Shown here: piece after piece, positions 1 to 8,131 of the stretch
How the letters are laid out: the number at the start of each line of letters is the position of its first letter
How positions within the stretch are numbered: position 1 is the first letter of the stretch
NCBI GenBank assembly: GCA_945883145.1
Contig: CAMCXB010000014.1
Span: forward strand, 1 to 42,293
Length of the DNA: 42,293 bases
Direction of reading: 5' to 3'
Source of the DNA: Bordetella parapertussis
GTDB lineage: Bacteria > Pseudomonadota > Gammaproteobacteria > Burkholderiales > Burkholderiaceae_D
Notes under the pieces: generated by a model
Told to the model about the DNA's origin: nothing
The model's database searches: none
What the model saw: only the letters and a program-made list of their open reading frames with translations
Position numbers and translations under genes: made by a program

Positions 1-416
1 TCAGGATCAGCTTTGATATCCATTGATGCAACAACGCACTGTTCTCCAAACTCAGTTGCCAATGCATCTACCAATAGATCTGATCCATAGAGCGGAGTAT
101 TGACCACCACCTTGTCTGCGCCGGAACGAAGTAGCGCTTTCGCTTGGTCAATTGATCGAATACCACCCCCTGCTGCAATCGGAACAAAACAACCCTCAGC
201 TAGCTGTTTAAGTGCATCGCAAAAATTCTCTGTGTTACGCGAATCTCGCGTCACGTCAAGAACGATAAGTTCATCAATAGAAAAAGAAATACGTGAAAAA
301 TCATAATTGGTTTTTAGCCATTTAAGATCTCCGACCTTTTGCAAGCGAAAGTTTCGGCTCAACATGAGTTGCCCTTGGTTATAGAGCAATGTAAAGATCA
401 ATCTTTTCTTAAGCAT
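1..416 (-). CDS. hisF: HisF-like cyclase subunit of a sugar acetamidino-modification system (partial, 3' end off window)
   Basis: The reverse strand from 416 reads MLKKRLIFTLLYNQGQLMLS and continues with a HisF-type (beta/alpha)8 barrel: the strand carrying ELIVLDVTRDSRN, then PIAAGGGIRS (phosphate-binding loop) and SGADKVVVNT. The gene runs off the left edge, so roughly half of the usual ~250 residues is visible. In histidine biosynthesis HisF accepts ammonia from HisH and makes the imidazole ring. Here it follows a HisH paralogue (5 bases between) and a WbpG-type amidotransferase, the arrangement known from Pseudomonas O-antigen (wbpG-hisH2-hisF2) and Campylobacter legionaminic acid loci. 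The inferred role is therefore ammonia supply for making an acetamidino sugar, not histidine synthesis. A housekeeping HisF is the alternative, but no other his gene is nearby. Confidence 0.88.
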   Translation of the reverse strand, partial: MLKKRLIFTLLYNQGQLMLSRNFRLQKVGDLKWLKTNYDFSRISFSIDELIVLDVTRDSRNTENFCDALKQLAEGCFVPIAAGGGIRSIDQAKALLRSGADKVVVNTPLYGSDLLVDALATEFGEQCVVASMDIKADP

Positions 417-421
417 GATAA

Positions 422-1051
422 CTATTGCGTAACAAAATTTCTAAGTAGAAGCAATCCATTGGACTGGCTCTTTTCAGGGTGGAACTGAGTCGCAAAGACA
501 TTATCTTGTTCGTAGGCCGCCATGAAATCGGAGCCGTAGCTGCATGTTGATGTAAGACCTGGCAATCCGTTTGCCAACATTCGGTAGGAATGCACAAAGT
601 AGAAATCGGCAGACCTAGGTAAACCAGAAAATAAACGAGCGTCGGTGGAGCTATGTACCTGATTGAAACCAATATGTGGGATTTTAGCCCCAGAGACCTC
701 TTCAGATGAAAAACGGTCAACCGTTGCAGGTATCAGACCAAGCCCGGTAGACTCACCGTCTTCTGATCCGCGAGTACCAAGTAACTGCATCCCGAGACAA
801 ATACCAAGAATTTTTCTTCCATTAGTATTTACCGCTTCAAGGATTGCCTGATCGAGGCCCTTATCGCTCAGTGTACGTATGGCTTTTGCGAATGATCCGA
901 CGCCAGGCAAGAGCAGTGATTCGGCTTTTAAAATAACTTCAGGTTGGTCGCTAACTATTGGGTCACAACCTAGATATCTAAGGGCGCTGATTACTGACCA
1001 AATGTTTCCCATTCCGTAGTCGACGACGGTAATTTGAGGAACCTTCATCAT
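422..1051 (-). CDS. hisH: HisH-like glutamine amidotransferase subunit (sugar amidation paralogue)
   Basis: A 209-residue class I glutamine amidotransferase. The nucleophile elbow GICLGMQLL has its Cys at residue 85, and the FHPEK motif near 190-194 supplies the His/Glu of the triad. The oxyanion-side PGVGSF is at about 49-54. Length fits HisH. Its start overlaps the stop of the upstream amidotransferase gene (ATGA, 1048-1051), and the HisF-like gene begins 5 bases after its stop, so the three are translationally coupled. In this context it should hydrolyse glutamine and pass ammonia to the HisF-like subunit, supporting the amidotransferase that makes an acetamidino group on a sugar. The second Met (residue 2) is an equally possible start. 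Confidence 0.9.
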   Translation of the reverse strand: MMKVPQITVVDYGMGNIWSVISALRYLGCDPIVSDQPEVILKAESLLLPGVGSFAKAIRTLSDKGLDQAILEAVNTNGRKILGICLGMQLLGTRGSEDGESTGLGLIPATVDRFSSEEVSGAKIPHIGFNQVHSSTDARLFSGLPRSADFYFVHSYRMLANGLPGLTSTCSYGSDFMAAYEQDNVFATQFHPEKSQSNGLLLLRNFVTQ

Positions 1052-2172
1052 GCAACAACAAAATTTTGCTTCCAGCGACCATCAATCTTGTCAAATAAAT
1101 TACGATTGGCATATCGATCAAGAACTTGATCAAACTCGGCCATGGTCATTCGATAATAATCAAGATATAACTCAATGAAATCCTCCGGATAGTGCCCGTC
1201 ATAAAGACGCACGAGATTTACTGCCTGAGACCGATCCATTGCGCCTCGGCGAACCTCAATACAAGCGTCTTGGTTTGCCCTACCAAAACCAAATTTTAGA
1301 TACATCAAATAAGTGTGTAACGCATACAGAGCTTGATCGTTTTGCGAAAAATTTGTAAACGTTCCTGCATTAGAGCCGTCTGCCTCCTCAAGACCGCAAT
1401 GCTCTTTGGCTACAAGATAGTTTCGATAAGGATCCCAGTTTTCATAGTACGACCAGTGAGTAAGGTCAATCGGATGAGTATTCAGGTCGGAACTCTCTGG
1501 AAATCTGAAAAATTGAAGATCGCTCTCACTTAACCCAGACTGATCAAGCACTGTCTCGTAACCACCTTCTAAGTAAATCTTTTTTTGGTAATTAGCATCA
1601 TAGATTGGATTCTTGGCTGTTTCAGTAGACCCACCATATTCAACTTCTCCGTCTTCACCATAAAAGACTAAACCGATTCCAAAGCCTACAGCAACTTGTA
1701 CCACTGCTGTATGTATGGCTATCAGCCAACCATAGTAAGGAAACCCCATTTCTATAAAACCAGTCTTATTCAAACTACGCATTGCCTCAAAAGAGGGATT
1801 GACTGAAATATGGTTATAACCACTCTTAACAAATGAGCGTAGATTTTTTTCTCCTAAATCAAGTGGTAAGGCAGGAGTAACGGTTACAGCTAGGGGATTC
1901 ATTCCATATTTATGCTTCAAATTATATGCAACATATGATCCGTCTTTCCCGCCACTAACAGGCACCAAGCAATCAAATCGTCCACTACCACTTCGATGTT
2001 TATTCAATAGTAATTGCAACTCTTTATGCCTAGTTTCCCAATCTAATTCTTTTTTTTTCTCGGTCCAACAACATGCATTGCAATAACCACGTTCATCAAA
2101 GCTAATCCTTGGACGGGTCGACATAGCAAGGCAATTCGAACACCAACTTAGACTCTTAGGAATTTTTGACAT
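1048..2172 (-). CDS. N-acetyl sugar amidotransferase (WbpG/PtmG-like)
   Basis: A 374-residue protein with a PP-loop ATP-pyrophosphatase motif (PVSGGKDGSYVAYNL) and two N-terminal cysteine pairs (WCSNC and YCNACC) that look like a zinc site. This is the layout of WbpG/WbuX/PtmG-type N-acetyl sugar amidotransferases, which turn a sugar N-acetyl group into an acetamidino group using ammonia from HisH/HisF paralogues. The start at 2172 is chosen because GGAG sits 8 bases upstream in AATTGGAGAAAAAATATG; an upstream in-frame ATG at 2190 would add MNWRKN and has no such site. The gene follows the nucleotidyltransferase gene by 24 bases and overlaps hisH by 4. The natural target in this locus is legionaminic acid, giving a 5-acetamidino derivative (inference). 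Confidence 0.88.
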   Translation of the reverse strand: MSKIPKSLSWCSNCLAMSTRPRISFDERGYCNACCWTEKKKELDWETRHKELQLLLNKHRSGSGRFDCLVPVSGGKDGSYVAYNLKHKYGMNPLAVTVTPALPLDLGEKNLRSFVKSGYNHISVNPSFEAMRSLNKTGFIEMGFPYYGWLIAIHTAVVQVAVGFGIGLVFYGEDGEVEYGGSTETAKNPIYDANYQKKIYLEGGYETVLDQSGLSESDLQFFRFPESSDLNTHPIDLTHWSYYENWDPYRNYLVAKEHCGLEEADGSNAGTFTNFSQNDQALYALHTYLMYLKFGFGRANQDACIEVRRGAMDRSQAVNLVRLYDGHYPEDFIELYLDYYRMTMAEFDQVLDRYANRNLFDKIDGRWKQNFVVA

Positions 2173-2196
2173 ATTTTTTCTCCAATTCAATTTGTT

Positions 2197-3240
2197 CTAT
2201 GTCTTGTTAGCTAATGCCAAATCATCTGGTCTACCAACGTCAAGCCATGGCTCATGCATTGGAAAAGCAACAGTGCGGTTACCCTCGGCCTGTAGGTTCT
2301 CAAATAAACTAGGCATATCTAAGGGACTATCTGGTTCGATATGTGTTATAGCTTTTGGGCTCAAGGCGTAAATACCAGCATTAATATGTGTTCGATTGAT
2401 AGGTTTTTCCTCAAATCCAACTATATCTACACCATTCGTTTGAACCACTCCAAAAGGATGTTGCCATTCATAGAGACGAACTGCCATAGTGGCCACTGCA
2501 TCGTGACGGACGTGAAAATCTAGAACCTCTCCGTAATTTATATCTGAGAGAACATCACCATTGGTCACAATTATTGGTTGAGTAGGCTTCTTTTCAAGTA
2601 ACGCAAGTGCTCCAGCCGTACCCAAAGGCGAAGACTCGCGAATATAATCAATATTGACTTGTAAGTTTGAACCGTCACCAAAATAATCTTCAATGACATT
2701 ACCAAGATAATTCACTGCTAATATGAAATTTTGAAAACCTTCAGAGCGTGCACGTTCAATAATATGCTCAAGCATAGGTTTACCGGCAACGTGTAGCATA
2801 GGTTTTGGACAATTTTCAGTATACGGTCGCAGACGTTTACCTAGCCCACCTGCCATTATTACCATTAGATTCGAACGAATCTTGCTTGGCGCTGCTTCAT
2901 CCCACAAGTGAAGTCCAACGATTCGATGTTGAGAGTCTACTACAGGAAGCTGCCTTAATTTGTTAGCACGCATAAGGTGCTCAACCATAATTCGATCCAT
3001 TTCTGGAGGTACAACTAAGGCATTGGTACGCATTATTGATTTTAATGGAGATTCGATTTGCCCTCCTCTCAGTAGCCCTCGACGAATGTCTCCATCAGTT
3101 ACTGTTCCAATCAGTTTCGCTGTTTCATCGACCACAAGCACAATTTGCAAACCGCTCTTGTTCAAATTTACAATGCAGTCTTTGATAAGGCTATCTGGAG
3201 ACAAAATGGTACTTCGCCACCTTCCCTCTGAAAGACTCAT
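2197..3240 (-). CDS. ptmE: CBS-domain sugar nucleotidyltransferase (PtmE-like, predicted glucosamine-1-phosphate guanylyltransferase)
   Basis: 347 residues. The first ~115 form a CBS pair (for example GTVTDGDIRRGLL and LRQLPVVDSQHRIVGL). From about 125 follows a nucleotidyltransferase with the signature GGLGKRLRPYT at 131-141, CPKPMLHVAGKPML and a VTNGDVL metal motif. This CBS plus NTP-transferase fusion is typical of legionaminic acid loci. The Campylobacter homologue PtmE makes GDP-glucosamine, the entry step of the GDP-linked route. Its start overlaps the stop of the legG gene by 4 bases (ATGA at 3237-3240), showing tight coupling. The nucleotide (GTP rather than UTP or CTP) is inferred from the family and neighbours, not read from the sequence. 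Confidence 0.87.
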   Translation of the reverse strand: MSLSEGRWRSTILSPDSLIKDCIVNLNKSGLQIVLVVDETAKLIGTVTDGDIRRGLLRGGQIESPLKSIMRTNALVVPPEMDRIMVEHLMRANKLRQLPVVDSQHRIVGLHLWDEAAPSKIRSNLMVIMAGGLGKRLRPYTENCPKPMLHVAGKPMLEHIIERARSEGFQNFILAVNYLGNVIEDYFGDGSNLQVNIDYIRESSPLGTAGALALLEKKPTQPIIVTNGDVLSDINYGEVLDFHVRHDAVATMAVRLYEWQHPFGVVQTNGVDIVGFEEKPINRTHINAGIYALSPKAITHIEPDSPLDMPSLFENLQAEGNRTVAFPMHEPWLDVGRPDDLALANKT

Positions 3241-4418
3241 ATTCCTTCCTCTACTGATTGGTATGGAAGGTCAAAAAAAGATTTTTTAACTAACTTATCT
3301 AATTTTAGATGTCTTATTTGATTAACGATTCGCTTACTTGCCCCGCCATCTCCGTATGGATTGATTACATTGAATAGACTTGACTTGTATTCAGATGAAA
3401 ATAATTTATCTAATGCGGTCTTGATACTGATTCGCTCTGATTCGCAATTAATCACACTTACAGCTTGTTCACGCCCGCCTTGACGGCTTCCAATATTAAT
3501 TGTGCCAATCTGAAAAGTAGGCGCCTCTAGAAGACCACTTGAAGAATTTCCAACTACGCCATCAACTATGGCCATACACGAAAGATAACGCTGCTGACCA
3601 AGGGATATATAAGCCCTAGCATTATTATGTGAATCAACAAATTTCTGGACTTGACTCATTAAATTTCTACCCCCTGAGTCTGCGTTAGATAATGTGAAAA
3701 TCAAACCAACATCATTAATCTGGTCAAGTGCAGCTAACAATTCTTCCATTTGCGACGAAGGAGAAACATCATCATTTGTTGGAGGATGAAATGTCACAAG
3801 CAAATTTCGTTCAAAGAAATTGAAGCCTAGTGAAGCCTCCAACTCTTCTCGAGAAAGGAGTGACTGTCGACAAATAGAATCTACCCCCAGGCCTCCAACG
3901 CAAATCACATTGCTTGGATCCTCCCCAAGCTGGATCACTCTTCGTCTATACGATTCAGTTGCAACAAAATGAATATGGGACATTTTAGTAATAGCATGAC
4001 GAATTGCATCATCAACAGCCCCCTCAGTTAGCTCTCCTCCATGAAGGTGGGCAATAGGAATTCGTGCAAACAAAGCAGCACTAACTGCTGCAAGTATTTC
4101 AAAACGATCGCCAAGAACAATAATCAAATCAGGAGACAAATCCACAAATACATCTGCAAATCCGATTAACCCTAAACCCATCGACTTAGTGACACCTACA
4201 GGCGTGTCAGAGCTAACCAGCATTTCTACTTTACAATCTATTTTGAAGCCGTCCTGTTCAATTTCTCGATATGTCAATCCAAACTCATGAGATAAATGCA
4301 TTCCTGTTACAACAACTTGCAGTACCGTTTCCGGATCATTCACAATGTCATGCATTAGCCACTTTAGTAAACCGTATTCAGCCCTCGAACCAGTGATTAC
4401 ACAGATTTTTCTATTCAC
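3237..4418 (-). CDS. legG: NeuC/LegG-type hydrolysing 2-epimerase
   Basis: 393 residues, the usual length for hydrolysing UDP-GlcNAc 2-epimerases. The N-terminus MNRKICVITGSRAEYGLL carries the SRAEYG signature at 11-16. IAHLHGGELTEGAVDDAIRHAITKMSHIHFVAT and GNSSSGLLEAP are also conserved in the family. In the legionaminic acid pathway LegG removes the nucleotide from a diacetylated 2,4,6-trideoxy sugar and epimerises it to 6-deoxy-Man-4NAc-2NAc. It sits directly after the synthase gene (start overlaps that stop by 4 bases) and before ptmE, matching nonulosonic acid gene sets. Substrate choice between plain UDP-GlcNAc (sialic acid route) and the bacillosamine nucleotide is decided by the neighbouring legB and ptmE. 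Confidence 0.88.
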   Translation of the reverse strand: MNRKICVITGSRAEYGLLKWLMHDIVNDPETVLQVVVTGMHLSHEFGLTYREIEQDGFKIDCKVEMLVSSDTPVGVTKSMGLGLIGFADVFVDLSPDLIIVLGDRFEILAAVSAALFARIPIAHLHGGELTEGAVDDAIRHAITKMSHIHFVATESYRRRVIQLGEDPSNVICVGGLGVDSICRQSLLSREELEASLGFNFFERNLLVTFHPPTNDDVSPSSQMEELLAALDQINDVGLIFTLSNADSGGRNLMSQVQKFVDSHNNARAYISLGQQRYLSCMAIVDGVVGNSSSGLLEAPTFQIGTINIGSRQGGREQAVSVINCESERISIKTALDKLFSSEYKSSLFNVINPYGDGGASKRIVNQIRHLKLDKLVKKSFFDLPYQSVEEGI

Positions 4419-5416
4419 AATTCTATAATCTCATCTGCATTAAAACTACGTTCAGAAATGCGTCCTATAAGTTCATCAATTCTCATAGGCGAAATTCCCG
4501 TGCCGGGACGTTTAATAGTTATGTTCTCAAGCGTAAATTTTTCTCCTTTTTGGATATCTCTTGCAGCAACTAATGATTTTCGAGCCACCGCAATGTTCTT
4601 TATCTCGCTTAAAGTAGGTCGCTTAACACCATCACCCATTGCAGTTTCAACATTACGAATTGAACTAATCATCCTTGCAAGTTCATCTGGCTCAATACTT
4701 GCCCGATGATCCGGACCTGACATAGTACGGTCAAGTGTAAAATGCTTCTCGATAACGCATGCTCCCAATGCAACAGCTGCAATCGCAATTTCAACTCCTT
4801 CAGTATGATCTGAAAATCCTACATTTACGCCAAACGCTTGGGATATAGATTGCATTGCTCTAAGATTCACCTCATTCATTGGTGCTGGATATTCCGTATT
4901 GCAATGTAGTACGATGATTTGATTTCGTGGAGTCCCCGCTTTCTCAAGAATATCTAAAGCAGCTTCGATGTCAGCCATGTTCGACATGCCTGTTGATAAA
5001 ATCACTTGTTTACCAAAGCTACCTACACGGCGCAAATAAGGTAGGTTTGTAATTTCACCAGAAGGTATTTTGATTCTCTCCATACCCAAACTCATTAGGT
5101 AATCTAGACTTTGGAGGTCAAATGCAGTAGAAAAAAACTCAATATTTCTCTTGGAAGCGTAAGTTATAAGCTCTTCATGCATTTTTTCTGTTAGCTCCAA
5201 TCGTTTTAGCATTAAATACTGCGATTCATTAGAACCAGTATTTATTGTTTGATAGTCAGCTTTTAATGCTGAACCAGTTACAAGACTATCAGCAGTAAAT
5301 GACTGAAACTTAACTATATCTGCACCAGATTCAGAAGCTGCATCAATAAGTGCCCGAGCAATATTCATATCACCATTATGATTTACTCCGGCCTCTGCAA
5401 TTATTAACGTTCTCAA
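4415..5416 (-). CDS. legI: NeuB/LegI-type N,N'-diacetyllegionaminate synthase
   Basis: 333 residues with an N-terminal NeuB TIM barrel: AEAGVNHNGD at 8-17, VKFQSF, KIPSGEITN, LSTGMSN, GFSDHTEG and VIEKHFTLD. A C-terminal SAF/antifreeze-like domain begins at about 275 (KSLVAARDIQKGEKF ... ITIKRPGTGI). This is the two-domain build of nonulosonate synthases that condense phosphoenolpyruvate with a 6-carbon amino sugar to a 9-carbon keto acid. The neighbouring legB, legG and ptmE argue for the legionaminate version over sialic or pseudaminic acid. It follows legB by 21 bases. Confidence 0.9.
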   Translation of the reverse strand: MRTLIIAEAGVNHNGDMNIARALIDAASESGADIVKFQSFTADSLVTGSALKADYQTINTGSNESQYLMLKRLELTEKMHEELITYASKRNIEFFSTAFDLQSLDYLMSLGMERIKIPSGEITNLPYLRRVGSFGKQVILSTGMSNMADIEAALDILEKAGTPRNQIIVLHCNTEYPAPMNEVNLRAMQSISQAFGVNVGFSDHTEGVEIAIAAVALGACVIEKHFTLDRTMSGPDHRASIEPDELARMISSIRNVETAMGDGVKRPTLSEIKNIAVARKSLVAARDIQKGEKFTLENITIKRPGTGISPMRIDELIGRISERSFNADEIIEL

Positions 5417-5437
5417 ACCTTACCTTTTAACGATTTT

Positions 5438-6436
5438 TTAAATGTTATATCGACCAGCTTTATAACCATTGAGATTTTGTTTATTTAAAAACCATTCTAT
5501 AGTTTCCCCCAATCCTTTGCGAAAGCCTTCTTTCCCAGCATAGGTTGGTCGCCAGTTAAATAATTCAAATGCTTTTTGATTGTCAGCCCAGAGCCTTTGA
5601 ACCTCACTTTTTTCGGGGCGCATTCGAACTTCATCAGTAACTACCTTCACTTCTACACCCATCAATTCAGCGATTAAATTTAATGTATCTCCGATAGAAA
5701 TTTCAAAATTTGAACCAAAATTTACAACCTCTCCTATACCTTTTTCACTTTCAAGTGCACATATAAACGCATTAACTGTATCAGCAACAAAATTAAAATC
5801 TCTAGTTGGATTAATTGCGCCAAGCTTTAGCTCATGCTGACCACTTGCAATCTGAGTGATGATCGCAGGTATAACAGCTCTTGCTGATTGACGTGGCCCG
5901 TAAGTATTAAAAGGCCTAGCAATAACTACGGGTAGTCCGAAAGAAGCAAAAAAGGAATATGCGAGCTGATCGGCAGCTATCTTTGATGCAGAATATGGTG
6001 ACTGTCCCTGTAGTGGGTGTTCTTCAGTAATAGGAACGAATCGCGCCGAACCATAAACCTCACTAGTTGAGGTTTGGATAACTCGTGAAACATTAAGATC
6101 TTTGGCTGCCTGTAATATATTTAATGTACCTTTAATGTTTGTATCAACATAAGTGTCTGGTGAATGATAAGAATACGGAATTGCAATTAGTGCAGCCAAA
6201 TGTAACACCGCATCACACCCGTTCATTGCAACTCGCACTCCATAGGGGTCACGAATATCACCTGCAAAAACATCTATCGATGACTTGATATCTTCGGGCG
6301 CCTGATCTAGCCACCCCCAAGATCCAAATGAGTTATATAGAACAAAAGGTCTTACATCATAACCCTGACGAACAAGCTGTTCTGTTAAATGAGAGCCAAT
6401 AAAACCATCTGCTCCAGTAACTAATATTTTCTTCAT
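5438..6436 (-). CDS. legB: NAD-dependent 4,6-dehydratase (LegB-like)
   Basis: 332-residue extended short-chain dehydrogenase: Rossmann motif GADGFIG at 8-14, TSTSEVYG at 122-129 and the catalytic YSASK with Tyr148 and Lys152. Sequence blocks such as RPFNTYGPRQSARAVIPAIITQ and the Ser/Gly/Trp-rich FGSWGWLDQ near 37-45 match the LegB group of nucleotide-GlcNAc 4,6-dehydratases rather than GalE or RmlB. The reaction would be the first committed step to bacillosamine/legionaminic acid. It heads the legionaminic block, 74 bases after the flippase remnant, with its own start at 6436. The nucleotide (GDP, as in the Campylobacter route) is inferred from the ptmE gene. Confidence 0.85.
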   Translation of the reverse strand: MKKILVTGADGFIGSHLTEQLVRQGYDVRPFVLYNSFGSWGWLDQAPEDIKSSIDVFAGDIRDPYGVRVAMNGCDAVLHLAALIAIPYSYHSPDTYVDTNIKGTLNILQAAKDLNVSRVIQTSTSEVYGSARFVPITEEHPLQGQSPYSASKIAADQLAYSFFASFGLPVVIARPFNTYGPRQSARAVIPAIITQIASGQHELKLGAINPTRDFNFVADTVNAFICALESEKGIGEVVNFGSNFEISIGDTLNLIAELMGVEVKVVTDEVRMRPEKSEVQRLWADNQKAFELFNWRPTYAGKEGFRKGLGETIEWFLNKQNLNGYKAGRYNI

Positions 6437-6510
6437 CTTAGAGTGTTTCTAATACATCAATACGATTATTACCGACTTACTAATGTAAGCTGGTTGTGAG
6501 AATTTTTTAT

Positions 6511-6861
6511 TCATAGAAAATAGAGTTTTTTTTGAAATTTATTGACTCTAATAAAACTCACTATTTCCATATAGGAGTACACGTGCTTGGGAAAAATAAT
6601 CAGGTAAATCACCCCTTTTTCTGCTATGGAAAAATAATTGGCTGCACCACTACTCAACGGTCCAATAAGGATCAAACTTGCGAGTGATAACATTGTCACT
6701 GCTAACAACAATTCACCTAAAGCTATAGGTTCGAGCAACTCTGTCAGAAACCTCACTCCGAGAATTGTTACTACAACAGCTAATACCTGTCCAATAACAA
6801 TCCAATTCACCTTCAAAGATAGACGAGGAATACGTACCCAGTCAGTTATCGCATCACTCAT
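6511..6861 (-). pseudogene. Truncated, frameshifted O-antigen flippase remnant (wzx-like)
   Basis: The reading frame starts MSDAITDWVRIPRLSLKVNW and contains two hydrophobic helices. GQVLAVVVTILGVRFLTELL and SLASLILIGPLSSGAANYFSIAEK resemble the N-terminus of polysaccharide flippases of the MATE/Wzx type. After residue ~85 this frame turns into unrelated residues and stops. In the -1 frame the homology-like text resumes as GDLPDYFSQARVLLYGN and then hits a stop near 6548. The switch coincides with an AAAAAGGGG run, so a one-base deletion is the likely first lesion. Even so, only about a quarter of a full flippase (over 400 residues) is present. The identification rests on pattern resemblance. 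Confidence 0.6.
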
Positions 6862-6983
6862 GAGCGAAGAAGATGCTGCACGTCACCCACTTTTTAAAAC
6901 TGTTGGCTAATTGAGAAACATGTCCTTTTCTATTCATTCTAAACACAGCGATCGTACTCGCAAGGGTATAACCGTCAGATATT

Positions 6984-7958
6984 TCAAGCAAGATCCCTGA
7001 AATAATTAATTGTATTCCTCAAGCCTTCTTCCAACTGCACTAAGGGTTGACAATTAGCCAAACGCTCTTGAGCCAGCTTAATATCGGGTTTTCGCTGAAG
7101 AGGATCATCAGAAGGTAAAGGTTTAAAAATCATCCTTGAATTTGAACCAGTAAGTCTTATCACCAACTCGGCTAGTTGAATAATAGTAAATTCAGTTGGA
7201 TTTCCTAAATTAATAGGACCAGGGAATCCAGGATCACCGTTGACCTCTCGAGGAATATCCATAAACCGAATAAACCCTTCAATCAAATCGTCGACATAAC
7301 AAAAACTTCTTGTTTGTAATCCTTCGCCATAAATAGTAATGTCCTCACCGCGTAATGCCTGAACAATGAAGTTGCTTACCACACGACCATCATTGGGATG
7401 CATCCTTGACCCATAGGTGTTGAATATGCGTGCAACTCGAATATCCAAGCCGAGCTGCCTGTGATAATCAAAAAACAATGTTTCCGCACAGCGCTTACCT
7501 TCATCGTAACAACTGCGAACACCAATGGGATTTACATTTCCCCAATATGACTCTTCTTGCGGGTGAATCAAAGGATCCCCGTAAACCTCACTGGTACTTG
7601 CTTGAAAAATCCGTGCGTTTAATCTCTTTGCCAAACCCAGCATATTAATTGCACCTTGCACACTGGTCTTGATGGTTTGTACTGGGTCATGTTGATAATG
7701 AATGGGGCTTGCGGGACATGCCAAGTTGTAAATTTGGTCCACCTCAACATACAATGGGAATGTGACATCGTGCCGAATGAATTCAAATCGGGGATGACTT
7801 TGAAGGTGTTCTATGTTGCTCTTAGTACCCGTAAATAGATTATCCACGCAGATAATTACATCTCCTCGATCAAGAAGTCTGTCAATGAGATGTGATCCAA
7901 GAAAACCCGCACCACCTGTTACTAAGATACGATTACGTGAGTTGTAATTTCTCCTCAA
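6984..7958 (-). CDS. UDP-glucuronate decarboxylase (UDP-xylose synthase)
   Basis: 324 residues with NAD-binding GGAGFLG at 15-21 and catalytic Tyr151/Lys155 in SCYDEGKR, the form of the YxxxK motif seen in UDP-xylose synthases. Further family blocks are NLACPASPIHYQHDPVQTIKTSV, ARIFNTYGSRMHPNDGRVVSNFI and RSFCYVDDLIEG. The enzyme converts UDP-glucuronate to UDP-xylose, and its substrate is made by ugd in the same transcript. It lies 173 bases downstream of gmd and 122 bases before the flippase remnant, so it is the last intact gene of the core nucleotide-sugar block. Confidence 0.92.
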   Translation of the reverse strand: MRRNYNSRNRILVTGGAGFLGSHLIDRLLDRGDVIICVDNLFTGTKSNIEHLQSHPRFEFIRHDVTFPLYVEVDQIYNLACPASPIHYQHDPVQTIKTSVQGAINMLGLAKRLNARIFQASTSEVYGDPLIHPQEESYWGNVNPIGVRSCYDEGKRCAETLFFDYHRQLGLDIRVARIFNTYGSRMHPNDGRVVSNFIVQALRGEDITIYGEGLQTRSFCYVDDLIEGFIRFMDIPREVNGDPGFPGPINLGNPTEFTIIQLAELVIRLTGSNSRMIFKPLPSDDPLQRKPDIKLAQERLANCQPLVQLEEGLRNTINYFRDLA

Positions 7959-8131
7959 CTAGTCGTTTCCAAAAAAGTTACTCTTATAAATTTTACGATA
8001 AACATTGGAAATCTTACTATTCACTCGCTTTGTTATGACCGCATCAATGCTTCAAGATAATGAGAAGAAATTTCACGTCTGCTAAATAAAACAGGCAAGT
8101 CCGCTATTTCCCAATATCGCCCTTACCTTCA

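Noticed and set aside
422..1051. HisH/HisF as part of a histidine biosynthesis operon
   Set aside because: No other his genes are adjacent, and the amidotransferase plus nonulosonate context fits the sugar-amidation paralogues.
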